A stretch of DNA of 64,000 bases from Chitinophagales bacterium. Lineage in GTDB: Bacteria > Bacteroidota > Bacteroidia > Chitinophagales > Chitinophagaceae. The position numbers and the translations under genes were made by a program. The stretch lies in assembly GCA_015654695.1 (NCBI GenBank), contig JAATGJ010000132.1, forward strand, positions 89,374-153,373, in the 5' to 3' direction. Below the pieces are notes generated by a model. The model ran no database searches. It saw only the letters and a program-made list of their open reading frames with translations, and was not told where the DNA came from. Of this stretch, positions 44,381 through 53,412 are shown piece by piece; positions within the stretch are counted from its first letter, which is position 1; every line of letters begins with the position of its first letter.

Positions 44381-44908
44381 GTGAAAAAAATTTCAACTAC
44401 GATATTTGAATCGCTTTTTAAAGAGCACTATTCATCACTCTGCTACTTTGCCAACCGGTTTGTTAATGCGACTGAAATAGCCGAAGACATAGTAGAGGAA
44501 GCCTTTATCAAACTCTGGAATACATCGCTTAATTCTACCGACAACACCTCTGTAAAAAACTGGCTTTATAAAACAGTAAGAAATACATCACTTGATCACT
44601 TAAGAAGAGAAAAGACCAAGGCTGAAAGAAAGTCAGGTTTTGAATACGTCCATCATACAGGAACTGAAACATTCCCCCTTCTCGATATGATAAGGGCAGA
44701 AGTATTGCAGGAATTGGATAAAGCCTTGCAAATGCTTCCCGCCGGTTGCAGGAAAGTATTTGATATGTATTATTTCGAGGGAAAGGATATCCAGAGAATT
44801 GCAGTTGAACTAAATATTTCAGTTAATACAGTAAAAAGTCATAAAGCCCGTGGATTGTACATCCTCCGCAGTAAACTTAGCCCTCTCCTGCTTTTACTAA
44901 TCTTGTAA
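44381..44908 (+). CDS. ECF-family RNA polymerase sigma factor (Bacteroidetes FecI-like)
   Basis: 175 residues starting at GTG 44381. Region 2 has FKEHYSSLCYFANRF and EDIVEEAFIKLWN; region 4 has KALQMLPAGCRKVF and GKDIQRIAVELNISVNTVKSHKA in two pieces (the last: SVNTVKSHKARGL). These are the family-1 Bacteroidetes ECF motifs. Held by a FecR-type anti-sigma at the membrane, it is released when the cognate SusC receptor binds its ligand. The FecR and SusC genes follow, separated by 105 and 162 bases. Confidence 0.94.
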   Translation: MKKISTTIFESLFKEHYSSLCYFANRFVNATEIAEDIVEEAFIKLWNTSLNSTDNTSVKNWLYKTVRNTSLDHLRREKTKAERKSGFEYVHHTGTETFPLLDMIRAEVLQELDKALQMLPAGCRKVFDMYYFEGKDIQRIAVELNISVNTVKSHKARGLYILRSKLSPLLLLLIL

Positions 44909-45013
44909 TCTTAATAACTTTTGGTGGTTGTTTCTGACCCGTTCAGGTCGTCCCTGCGTCTTAGAGTAAAGATGGGCGACTAATTTCCGTCAAAATCTTT
45001 TTACCTTAATAGT

Positions 45014-46216
45014 ATGAAAGTAGAATATAATGATCCCAACGATCAGGAAATGGGTGATGCCCACAGGGCGGCCTACCTGATTGCTGGTTATATCCGCCAT
45101 ACACTGACCGACGAAGAAAGGATTGAACTGGACGAATGGGTAACGGCCAGCGATGATAATATGCGCCTGTTTGCTGAAATGACTGATGAAAAAAATATCG
45201 AAAAAGGGCTAAAAGAAAGAAACATTTATGATGCGGACAAGGCGATTGAGCGGCTCAAACTGAAACTACAGTACACCGAAAAGAAAAGACCCGCACAAAA
45301 ACTTCGTTTTTTATCTTATGGTATTGCAGCCTCCTTACTATTACTGGCAGGTATTTTCATTATTTATAATTATACTAAACCCAGGGATAAACCTGTTGAA
45401 ATAATTGCAGACGTACCTGATCTGCAACCAGGTGGGGATAAAGCCACCCTTACTATATCCGGTGGTCAAAAGATCATTCTTGATACAGCAAAAGGGAATA
45501 TTATACAGGAAGGAGATTTTAAAGTCGTCAACATGGATGGCAAGATCAGCTATGAGGGTAAAAGCAGCGAAGCAGAATACCATACATTATCAACTCCTAA
45601 AGGAGGCCAGTATAAAATTATCCTCCCCGATGAAACTGCCGTATGGTTGAATGCCGCTTCTTCTCTTAAATACCCCGTTACGTTCACTGGAGCGGAGAGA
45701 GTGGTAAAACTGACCGGTGAGGGATATTTTGAGGTAGCGAAAGATGCAACTAAAAAATTTATCGTCAATATTAATAATAAAGGAGAAGCAGAAGTATTAG
45801 GCACACACTTCAACGTGAATACCTATGATGATGAAGCTGCTACAAAAATCACTCTCCTCGAAGGGTCTGTAAAGGTCTCCGAACTCACCACTCACCACTC
45901 GCAACTCCTCAAACCCGGGCAACAAATAGCGCTTGCCGCCAACGGTCAACTAACAACCAGTAACAACATAGACCCGGAAGAAGTAATAGCCTGGAAAAAC
46001 GGTTTATTTGAATTTAAAGACGCATCTATAGAAACGATCATGCTCCAGGTGGCCCGCTGGTACGATGTAACTATTATTTACGAAGGAAAAGTGGATTACC
46101 ATTTTAATGCAAGTATAGAAAGAAAGGTTCCTGTATCTAAACTTTTTCACTTACTGGAACTGACCGAAAGAGTACATTTTACGATAAAGGATAAAACCAT
46201 CATTGTTAAACCCTAA
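45014..46216 (+). CDS. FecR-family anti-sigma factor
   Basis: 400 residues. The cytoplasmic N-terminal part (1-95) binds the sigma factor. A single membrane helix follows at about 98-117 (YGIAASLLLLAGIFIIYNY). The periplasmic FecR domain has LSTPKGGQYKIILPDETAVWLN and ITLLEGSVKV; the C-terminal DUF4974 has IAWKNGLFEFKDASIETIM and ends VHFTIKDKTIIVKP. It passes the receptor signal to the ECF sigma encoded just upstream. Regulated proteolysis of such proteins by an RseP-type protease (rseP at 22051) is known in related systems and is possible here. Confidence 0.93.
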   Translation: MKVEYNDPNDQEMGDAHRAAYLIAGYIRHTLTDEERIELDEWVTASDDNMRLFAEMTDEKNIEKGLKERNIYDADKAIERLKLKLQYTEKKRPAQKLRFLSYGIAASLLLLAGIFIIYNYTKPRDKPVEIIADVPDLQPGGDKATLTISGGQKIILDTAKGNIIQEGDFKVVNMDGKISYEGKSSEAEYHTLSTPKGGQYKIILPDETAVWLNAASSLKYPVTFTGAERVVKLTGEGYFEVAKDATKKFIVNINNKGEAEVLGTHFNVNTYDDEAATKITLLEGSVKVSELTTHHSQLLKPGQQIALAANGQLTTSNNIDPEEVIAWKNGLFEFKDASIETIMLQVARWYDVTIIYEGKVDYHFNASIERKVPVSKLFHLLELTERVHFTIKDKTIIVKP

Positions 46217-46259
46217 AACTTATACGCCTATGGCATAATAAAGGCGCCCAATAAAAAAA

Positions 46260-46284
46260 CCGCCTCGTATTGCGGACGAAGCGG
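46260..46284 (+). promoter_or_regulatory. Hairpin in the FecR-SusC gap
   Basis: Arms CCGCCTCGT and ACGAAGCGG (one mismatch) around seven bases, preceded by seven As. It lies in the 162 bases between fecR and the chosen susC start. No T-run follows on the plus strand, so it is more likely an mRNA stability or attenuation element than a terminator. Confidence 0.35.
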
Positions 46285-46378
46285 CGGATGTATGGGCTCA
46301 TCAATAATTACAATCTGTGTGGACTGTATCCGCCCGAAAGCGGAACTATTTATTAAATCACCCAAACTAACCAAAGGT

Positions 46379-49300
46379 ATGGAATTCAAAGTTCTTTGCG
46401 CTACCCGACAGGGCAATGCATTAAATTACTCAATACGAAAAATCGTATTACTGCTTATGAAGCTGCTTATCCTACTTACTTCCGTTGCCTGCCTGCAGGC
46501 CTGGAGCAATGGCCACGGGCAGACCATTACACTATCTGTAAAAGATGCTTCCCTGGAAAGCGTGTTCAAAGAGATCCGGAAACAAAGTGTTTACAGTTTT
46601 ATTTATACAAAGGAAGAGCTGGCTGGCAGCCGCCCTGTAAGCCTGGAAGTAAAGGCTGCCGGCATTGAACAGGTGCTGGAAATTTGCTTTCTGGAACAAC
46701 CACTTAGTTATACAATTGAGGAGAAGCATATTGTAATTAAAAGGAAAAAGGAACTTGTCATACAAAATCAGGCCGACTTACCTGAAATTGATATAAAGGG
46801 CCGGCTACTAAATGAAAATGGCCAGCCTGTTGAGGGTGTGAGTGTTAGAATCAAAGGTACCAATATTGGAACCAGTAGTGATGTGAACGGAGTCTTTGAA
46901 CTGAAAAATGTAGATGAAAACGCAACACTTGTATTTAGCGGGGTCAATGTGGAACCGTACGAAATAAAGGTAAATGGTAAAACAGACTGGACGATCAACG
47001 TTAAGACAAAAATAGTAGAAGATGAAGGTATACTGTTGAAGGTTAATACAGGGTATCAGGGTATTTCGAAAGCTACAGCTACAGGATCTTATGATGTCGT
47101 GAATAAAGAGTTATTAAACCGTCGAATAAGCACGAATATTTTAGATCGCATTGAAAATCTGACTCCTGGAATTTCATTCAGGAACCCTAATGATGGATTG
47201 TTAATACGAGGAAGAAGTACAATTTATTCTAATACCGCTCCTTTAATTGTAGTTGATAATTTTCCATATGATGGAGACATCAACAATATAAATCCGAATG
47301 ATGTAGAAAGTATTGCTATATTAAAAGATGCAGCCGCGGCTTCTATTTGGGGAGCAAGAGCGGGAAATGGTGTAATTGTAATCACAAGTAAACGAGGAAA
47401 AACGGGTAAGCCGCAAATAGAATTTACGGCGAATAGCACTTTTCAAAAGCGGCCTGATCTTTTTAATGTTAATGTTATTTCCAGTTCTGACTATATTGAC
47501 CTTGAAAAATATTTATTCTCTAACGGCTATTATAATGTGGATGAAATCTATAATCGAGTATTAAAAGTTCCAAGGCCTTTTACTCCGGTTTTAGAGTTAT
47601 TGATAGCAAAAAGAGATGGATTAATACCAGCTACACAAGCAGATTCACAAATTGAAACGTACAAAGCTTTTGATGCACGTAACGATATTAAAAAATATTT
47701 ATACAGAAGCGCTATTAGCCAGCAACATTCAATTAATATTAGTGGTGCAACTCCCAGTATAAGTTATTATGTGTCCGGAGGATGGGATCATAATCTAGGA
47801 ATTGGAAATTTAGTTGGAACTCAATTTGATAGAATCAGTTTAAGGTCTCAAAATTCCTTTAAAATAACAAATAGATTTCAAATAGACGCTGGATTAAGCT
47901 TTATACAAAGCAATAATCAAAGTGGCAATAATGCTGGGTATTCATTAAATACAGGGAACAAAGGTTTATACCCTTATACCCGGTTAGTGGATAATCAGGG
48001 ACAACAGCTTGAATTGATTAATAATATGCGGAAAATATTTACCGATACTGCAACTGGAGGGGGGAAATTAATGGATTGGAAGTATCGCCCCCTTCAGGAT
48101 ATCGAATACACTGAAAGTTCAAACAAGATTAGAGATTATCTGATAAACCTAGGCCTAAAATATCAAGTACTCAAAAATTTAGAATTCCAAGTAAAATATC
48201 AATATGAAAATTCTTTAACAACCTTACGTAATTTATATACCGAATCTTCCTTCATTGCAAGAAATCTTGTTAATAGCTTTTTTCAGCCCGATGCAGCAAA
48301 TCAATTTCCTGTTCCAAAAGGAGGTATTCTCAACATAAACAGTGGTGAAATGATTTCACACCAGGGAAGAGCACAATTAAATTATAATCAAATATTTCAT
48401 CAGATTCATGAATTCAACGCTATTGCAGGTTGGGAAATCAAGGATGTAACTACAATACGTGAATCGAACCGTTTTTATGGATATCAAAAAAAGGGAAGTA
48501 TTGTAAATCCTGTTATAGATTATACGACTGCTTTTGTGCAATATAATAATAAACGGAGTACGAGTTTCATTCCTTCGGGTCAGGATGTTGATCAGACTTT
48601 GCACAGATTTCTTTCCTATTATATTAATGGGTCGTATACCTATGACAACCGATATACAATATCACTTAGTGGCAGGAGTGACGCAGCGAATTTATTTGGA
48701 GTTAGCACTAATCAAAGAGGAGTTCCCTTATGGTCTACTGGATTGGCCTGGCAGGTAAGTAACGAAAAGTTCTTTGGTGTGAATTGGTTACCTTATTTAA
48801 AGGTAAGAGCCACTTACGGATATAATGGAAATTTTTCGAGGTTAGCAACAGCACTTCCTACTGTTTCTTTTGACATATCTAACAATACACAAGCTATCAG
48901 TGCCCAAGTCATGAATCCACCAAATAAGGATCTCCGATGGGAGCAGGTACGAATTTTAGACATCGGACTAGATTTTTCTACTAGGGGAAATGTACTTTCC
49001 GGAACAATCGAATATTATGGAAAGCATTCAAAAGACTTAATTGCACCTTCATCAGTTGATCCAACATTTGGAACTTTAACAGGATTCGGTGGTACAGCTT
49101 CGGTTTACAGGAACATTGCATCCATGAAAGGCCATGGTTTAGAAATAGAACTGAACAGCTGTAATATCAATAAAATATTTAAATGGTACACAAACTTTAT
49201 TTTTAGCAGTACTTTTTCAAAAGTGACAGAATACTTGATGCCTGTTTCTTCAAACGGTAGTGTATATTTAAATGCAGGAAGCATCGTTAATCCGACCATT

Positions 49301-49939
49301 GGAAAACCCGTTTATGCTATGTATAGTTATTATTGGGGTGGGCTTGATGCTGCAACTGGAGACCCTATTGGGTATTTAGGCAAAGTTGTAAGTACAGATT
49401 GGTCTTCTATAACGAGTAAAACATCCCTAGATAGTTTGAAATACAATGGTCCAGTCCAGCCTACTTATTTTGGAGCACTAAGAAATACTTTTCGTTTGAA
49501 AAAAATTTCGTTTTCATTTAATATAAGCTATAAGTTAGGATACGCTTTTCGAAGTCAAAGTGTAGATTATACATCATTATTCAGCAATTGGACTGGCCAT
49601 AATCATTATACCAAAAGATGGCAAAATCCTGGTGATGAAAAGAAAACAAATGTCCCCTCATTACTATACCCGGCAGATAATAATAGAGATTACTTCTATA
49701 CTAATTCAGAAATACTTGTTCAAAGAGGTGATCATATTCGACTGGAAGATGTAAGACTTGAGTACACTATAGATAAGGCTTTATGGCAAAAGCTTCCTGT
49801 CAATCAATTAAAAATCTATTGTTATGCAAATAATCTTGGAATAATTTGGACAGCTAACAAATATGGAATGGACCCATACTTTAATAATATACCAAAAAGC
49901 GCGAAAAGCATAGCAATTGGGATAAACGTTATTTTCTAA
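46379..49939 (+). CDS. SusC/RagA-type TonB-linked outer-membrane transporter with STN domain
   Basis: 1186 residues from the ATG at 46379 (MEFKVLCATR); an in-frame ATG at 46292 adds 29 doubtful residues. After a long leader with hydrophobic LLILLTSVACLQAW, the STN domain (about 45-105) has SLESVFKEIRKQSVYSFIY; it contacts FecR. The carboxypeptidase-like domain (about 125-205) has IKGRLLNENGQPVEGVSVRI. The plug has RISTNILDRIENLTPGI and AILKDAAAASIWGARAGNGV. The barrel runs to the end. It pairs with the SusD gene 15 bases downstream to import an unknown glycan or peptide. From about 47040 on the base composition is much more AT-rich than in the 5' part. Confidence 0.94.
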   Translation: MEFKVLCATRQGNALNYSIRKIVLLLMKLLILLTSVACLQAWSNGHGQTITLSVKDASLESVFKEIRKQSVYSFIYTKEELAGSRPVSLEVKAAGIEQVLEICFLEQPLSYTIEEKHIVIKRKKELVIQNQADLPEIDIKGRLLNENGQPVEGVSVRIKGTNIGTSSDVNGVFELKNVDENATLVFSGVNVEPYEIKVNGKTDWTINVKTKIVEDEGILLKVNTGYQGISKATATGSYDVVNKELLNRRISTNILDRIENLTPGISFRNPNDGLLIRGRSTIYSNTAPLIVVDNFPYDGDINNINPNDVESIAILKDAAAASIWGARAGNGVIVITSKRGKTGKPQIEFTANSTFQKRPDLFNVNVISSSDYIDLEKYLFSNGYYNVDEIYNRVLKVPRPFTPVLELLIAKRDGLIPATQADSQIETYKAFDARNDIKKYLYRSAISQQHSINISGATPSISYYVSGGWDHNLGIGNLVGTQFDRISLRSQNSFKITNRFQIDAGLSFIQSNNQSGNNAGYSLNTGNKGLYPYTRLVDNQGQQLELINNMRKIFTDTATGGGKLMDWKYRPLQDIEYTESSNKIRDYLINLGLKYQVLKNLEFQVKYQYENSLTTLRNLYTESSFIARNLVNSFFQPDAANQFPVPKGGILNINSGEMISHQGRAQLNYNQIFHQIHEFNAIAGWEIKDVTTIRESNRFYGYQKKGSIVNPVIDYTTAFVQYNNKRSTSFIPSGQDVDQTLHRFLSYYINGSYTYDNRYTISLSGRSDAANLFGVSTNQRGVPLWSTGLAWQVSNEKFFGVNWLPYLKVRATYGYNGNFSRLATALPTVSFDISNNTQAISAQVMNPPNKDLRWEQVRILDIGLDFSTRGNVLSGTIEYYGKHSKDLIAPSSVDPTFGTLTGFGGTASVYRNIASMKGHGLEIELNSCNINKIFKWYTNFIFSSTFSKVTEYLMPVSSNGSVYLNAGSIVNPTIGKPVYAMYSYYWGGLDAATGDPIGYLGKVVSTDWSSITSKTSLDSLKYNGPVQPTYFGALRNTFRLKKISFSFNISYKLGYAFRSQSVDYTSLFSNWTGHNHYTKRWQNPGDEKKTNVPSLLYPADNNRDYFYTNSEILVQRGDHIRLEDVRLEYTIDKALWQKLPVNQLKIYCYANNLGIIWTANKYGMDPYFNNIPKSAKSIAIGINVIF

Positions 49940-49954
49940 ACAAAAAGCTATTTT

Positions 49955-51337
49955 ATGATAAAGAATATTCTTCATAGTTTATTCATACTACAATTATTTG
50001 CTACATTAATTTCATGTAAAAAGTCAGAATATCTGGATGCAAATCCAGACCAAAAATTGGTCGTACCGGAGACGTTAAGCGATTTCCAAGCAATACTTGA
50101 TAATGAAAACTATATGAACGGGAATAGTTCTGTTAACGGTTTAATACCTGAATTTGAAGTCGCAGGATCTGATGATTATTATGCTATTTCTTCAATTACA
50201 AGCTTGCCGTTAAATTACGTAAATTTGTATAAGTGGAATGATGACATTTCTCAGTTTAATAGTAATGCATGGGCTTTTAATTATAGAAGTATATTTTATA
50301 CTAATGTCGTATTAGATGGATTGTCAAAATTGAAAGTGCAATCAGACCAACAAGCTTTATATAATAATATTAAAGGCAGTGCCCTCTTCTATAGATCTTT
50401 AGTTTTTTTTCACTTGGCACAAATTTATGCGCCCCCGTTTGATCTGAACACTGCAAATTTAGATTTAGGAATTCCCCTCAAGTTAGGTAGCGATATAAAC
50501 GAAAAGGTGCAAAGGTCAACATTGAGTCAGACGTATGATAGAATAATAAAAGGTCTCAAAGAAGCCATTCCTTTGTTGCCAGTCACACCTTTATATAAGA
50601 CCAGACCGTCAAAACCTGCTATTTATCTGCTATTGGCTAAAGTTTATCTTGCTATGAATGATTATACCAACGCTTTTTTGTCGGCAGACTCCTGCTTAAT
50701 ATCAAATGGTTCCTTATTGGATTACAATACATTAAACTCTACAAATCCTTATCCCTTCAGGCGTTTTAATAGTGAAGTCCTTTTTCAGACACTTCTAATT
50801 AATAACCCGATAGTACTTTCTGGGATTGCCAGAGTTGATAGCTTGTTATATAATTCCTACTCTAATGATGATTTACGAAAGGATTTATTTTTCCAATATG
50901 ATCCTGTAAACGGTGGAAATTATTTTAGAGGCAGTTATGATGAATCTTATTATTTATTTTGCGGATTAGCAAATGATGAGGCTTATCTTATCCGGGCTGA
51001 GTGTAATGCCAGAAACAATAATACCCGTGATGCCATGAATGATCTCAATGCATTACTACAAAAAAGGTTTAAAACTGGCTTTTTTGTACCTCTTATAGCT
51101 GCAAACTCAACAGAGGCCTTGAATAAAATACTTGATGAAAGAAGAAAAGAATTGATTTTTAGAGGAACAAGATGGACTGATTTGCGTAGATTGAATAAGG
51201 GCGGGGCAAATATCACGATAACAAGAACATTAAACGGGCAGACCTACACTCTTGCACCAAATAGTTTAAAATATACTTACCTGATACCAACAGAAGTAAT
51301 TGGGTTCAATCCCAACATGGCACAAAATTTAAGGTAA
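49955..51337 (+). CDS. RagB/SusD-type outer-membrane lipoprotein
   Basis: 460 residues. A lipobox ATLISC sets the lipid-anchored Cys at about residue 22. DANPDQKLVVPETLSDFQAIL is typical of the group. TPR-like helices follow (YLLLAKVYLAMNDYTNAF, with the C-terminal LIRAECNARNNNTRDAMNDLN), and the late motif RRKELIFRGTRWTDLRRLNK ends the conserved part. SusD forms the lid of the SusC barrel and binds the ligand on the cell surface. Like the 3' part of the SusC gene it is AT-rich. A bidirectional terminator follows. Confidence 0.93.
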   Translation: MIKNILHSLFILQLFATLISCKKSEYLDANPDQKLVVPETLSDFQAILDNENYMNGNSSVNGLIPEFEVAGSDDYYAISSITSLPLNYVNLYKWNDDISQFNSNAWAFNYRSIFYTNVVLDGLSKLKVQSDQQALYNNIKGSALFYRSLVFFHLAQIYAPPFDLNTANLDLGIPLKLGSDINEKVQRSTLSQTYDRIIKGLKEAIPLLPVTPLYKTRPSKPAIYLLLAKVYLAMNDYTNAFLSADSCLISNGSLLDYNTLNSTNPYPFRRFNSEVLFQTLLINNPIVLSGIARVDSLLYNSYSNDDLRKDLFFQYDPVNGGNYFRGSYDESYYLFCGLANDEAYLIRAECNARNNNTRDAMNDLNALLQKRFKTGFFVPLIAANSTEALNKILDERRKELIFRGTRWTDLRRLNKGGANITITRTLNGQTYTLAPNSLKYTYLIPTEVIGFNPNMAQNLR

Positions 51338-51370
51338 ATGAATATATTTATTAATCTCAAACCTTTTTTA

Positions 51371-51405
51371 AAAAAAGGGCTGACAGCTTTTGTCAGCCCT
51401 TTTGC
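51371..51405. terminator. Bidirectional terminator between SusD and the DUF6520-type gene
   Basis: Thirteen-base perfect arms AAAAGGGCTGACA and TGTCAGCCCTTTT with a five-base loop (51373-51403). T-runs are on both sides when read in each direction, longer on the minus strand. It ends the SusCD mRNA and the convergent gene at 51412. Confidence 0.92.
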
Positions 51406-51411
51406 GATCAT

Positions 51412-51744
51412 TCAATTTTTTAAATTTGAAGCCGTGTAACTACAATAGTTAGTCAATTCACTTGTGCCATTACTTGAAGGGCGGTATTTCCCGTTACCAT
51501 CTATTACAAAATTAGGAAAAGCCAGCCAGCAAATATTAGTGCTTCCACCACAACTTGAAATAGATTGAGGTGGCTCAGAATTTGGGAATGTTACTGTCAC
51601 ACTTGCACAGTTAGCAAGCGTTTGAATATTTGAAGCTGCAAAATAATAAGTAGCAAACTTATCCTTTTTCGTAATGGGTTTCGTAAACGCACTAAACCCA
51701 ATAGCCAATGCAACAGCGACAATTCCCAATAAATACTTTCTCAT
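51412..51744 (-). CDS. DUF6520-type small secreted protein with four cysteines
   Basis: 110 residues. The signal peptide MRKYLLGIVAVALAIGFSAF is the typical opening of the DUF6520 group of Bacteroidota. The mature chain is Ser/Asn-rich and has four Cys (in LANCASV, SSCGGSTNICW and NYCSY), which could make two disulfides. Function is unknown. Such genes often lie beside SusCD pairs and a MauE-like gene, as here: the SusD gene is convergent with it and a MauE/DoxX protein is encoded 84 bases upstream on the same strand. The family call is from memory of the leader pattern. Confidence 0.72.
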   Translation of the reverse strand: MRKYLLGIVAVALAIGFSAFTKPITKKDKFATYYFAASNIQTLANCASVTVTFPNSEPPQSISSCGGSTNICWLAFPNFVIDGNGKYRPSSNGTSELTNYCSYTASNLKN

Positions 51745-51828
51745 AAAATAAAAATTTATAGTTGGAAGAAATTTTGCCTACTCGTTTTACAGGTTTTCGG
51801 CTTCGCCTGTTTTATTGCAATAAAAAAT

Positions 51829-52293
51829 TTATACAACATCAATTCGTTTCTTTCTTTGCTTTTCCAGCCCGGCAGCAATAGCGGCTAACAGAGTAAAAAA
51901 AATATTGAACAGCAAATGTTGTTTCCAGGTCAGTTGTTTCAGCACGCCGCCGCAGGAGCATGGAAGGTTTGAAGAAAACACTAACATATATCCGATATAG
52001 AGTGTAAACATGATCATTACTGCGAGAGAACTATATAAGCCTGCCAGCCTTGAGAAGGGAATAAATAATAATAAAGAAATGAGCAGTTCAGTAACCGGCA
52101 GTATCCAGGCAATAACGGATGCATAATTTTTAATGAGCGGCCATTGCTGAAGTGTGGCTTTGAAAGAAGTGAAGGCCATTAATTTACTTAAGGCTGTATA
52201 GATGAACAGGAAAATAAAAGCAGCCGCGACGGAGTTGATAAAAGTTGTTCTGGCCGGAACTCTCATGCAAAAAAGATTTGCTGTAAAGTTCAT
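51829..52293 (-). CDS. MauE/DoxX-family redox-associated membrane protein
   Basis: 154 residues with four membrane helices (about 16-36, 52-72, 78-97 and 121-143). The motif PCSCGGVLKQLTWKQH after the third helix is characteristic of the MauE/DoxX-like proteins found near SusCD genes in Bacteroidota; its two Cys face the periplasm. MauE is needed for disulfide-containing methylamine dehydrogenase in methylotrophs, and VKOR/MauE-type proteins pass electrons for disulfide formation. Together with the four-Cys DUF6520-type protein on the same strand it suggests an oxidative folding pair. The start ATG at 52293 could be replaced by one nine codons later. Confidence 0.82.
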   Translation of the reverse strand: MNFTANLFCMRVPARTTFINSVAAAFIFLFIYTALSKLMAFTSFKATLQQWPLIKNYASVIAWILPVTELLISLLLFIPFSRLAGLYSSLAVMIMFTLYIGYMLVFSSNLPCSCGGVLKQLTWKQHLLFNIFFTLLAAIAAGLEKQRKKRIDVV

Positions 52294-52376
52294 GGGAATG
52301 AAAGTCCCGTTCCAAATATAAGGATGCAGTTAACAGGTATTACTATTATGGAAGCGGGCTACCCGCTGGTAATGAA

Positions 52377-53354
52377 TTATTTCTTTTTCTTTAATGTACC
52401 CGGTGTAGTGCGATACACTTTATAGTAAGCTTTGATCAGGTCTGCAGATGTCCAACCAGTCTTTGCCGCCGCTTCTTTTACCAGCATTCCTTCATTGAGA
52501 AGGTGGATCGCTTTTTTCAGACGCTGGTAGATCCTGAATTCATGCATCCCCATCCCGTATGCCTTCATGAATATCTTTTTTAGCCGGCTTTCATTGATCC
52601 CTGCTTTTTTCGCGAGCTCCCTGGTCAGTAAGTGAACATCTAAATTATCAAGAATGAGCCGCCTGGTAAACTCCGCCTTACGTTTGTCTTCTTCTGACAT
52701 CTGGATCTCCGATGGATCAAACTGACAATGGATGGCCAGCAGCTTCCAGGTTATATCCCATACCCTGTTTTCAAAATAATTCCGCCGCCATTCCGGCCTG
52801 TCGGAAAATTCCATTACATAATGAATATGATCTTCTATCTCCCGGTCAGTCCAGGCTGCAGGGTTTACCCATATATCCGGATCCCTGGGAGGCGGTTTCT
52901 GTAAGGATACATTCAGTTCCGGAAAATCTTTTAACAACGATACCGCCAGTTCTTCTGACAGCATAATTTCAAAGCAGGAATATAGTTGCTTTTTAGTAAA
53001 AGTGATAGTTGTTTCGGGCCGGTGAGCCTGCAGGATGGTAAATTGTCCCTCTCCTACGTTAATGGCATTGGCATTTTTTATCACCGGTTTGATATGATTG
53101 GACACCATGATCAGGGCATGGATCCCGGAGTGATGACTTTGCGCTTCGACTATAAACTCTTCTTTGGTGTGAATAACAGAATAACGGATAATAAAATTGT
53201 CACCGTTAAATTCCTGTATGCAAAGATCACCAAACTCTCCGCTGGCAGACAGTACTTCTCCCCCGGAAAGACGCAGGCCCGAAAACTGCCGGGGCAACCC
53301 GGAATAAAATTCAAGCGGGCGGTGAGATAAGGTTTCAATGCTCAGGTTCATCAC
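52377..53354 (-). CDS. AraC-family transcriptional regulator
   Basis: 325 residues. The N-terminal 210 residues have no recognised ligand-binding fold (beta-rich cupin-like). The C-terminal 100 residues contain the double helix-turn-helix: HLLTRELAKKAGINESRLKKIF and GMGMHEFRIYQRLKKAIHLL, then LVKEAAAKTGWTSADLIKAYYK. This PchR-like group often senses siderophores or small ligands and is common in Bacteroidota. It may control the SusCD/MauE genes beside it, but no site was identified. Confidence 0.88.
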   Translation of the reverse strand: MMNLSIETLSHRPLEFYSGLPRQFSGLRLSGGEVLSASGEFGDLCIQEFNGDNFIIRYSVIHTKEEFIVEAQSHHSGIHALIMVSNHIKPVIKNANAINVGEGQFTILQAHRPETTITFTKKQLYSCFEIMLSEELAVSLLKDFPELNVSLQKPPPRDPDIWVNPAAWTDREIEDHIHYVMEFSDRPEWRRNYFENRVWDITWKLLAIHCQFDPSEIQMSEEDKRKAEFTRRLILDNLDVHLLTRELAKKAGINESRLKKIFMKAYGMGMHEFRIYQRLKKAIHLLNEGMLVKEAAAKTGWTSADLIKAYYKVYRTTPGTLKKKK

Positions 53355-53412
53355 GAAAATCAGGTGTTAACTGACCCTGTTAAGATAGTACAAAAAAATA
53401 TACATATACCAT

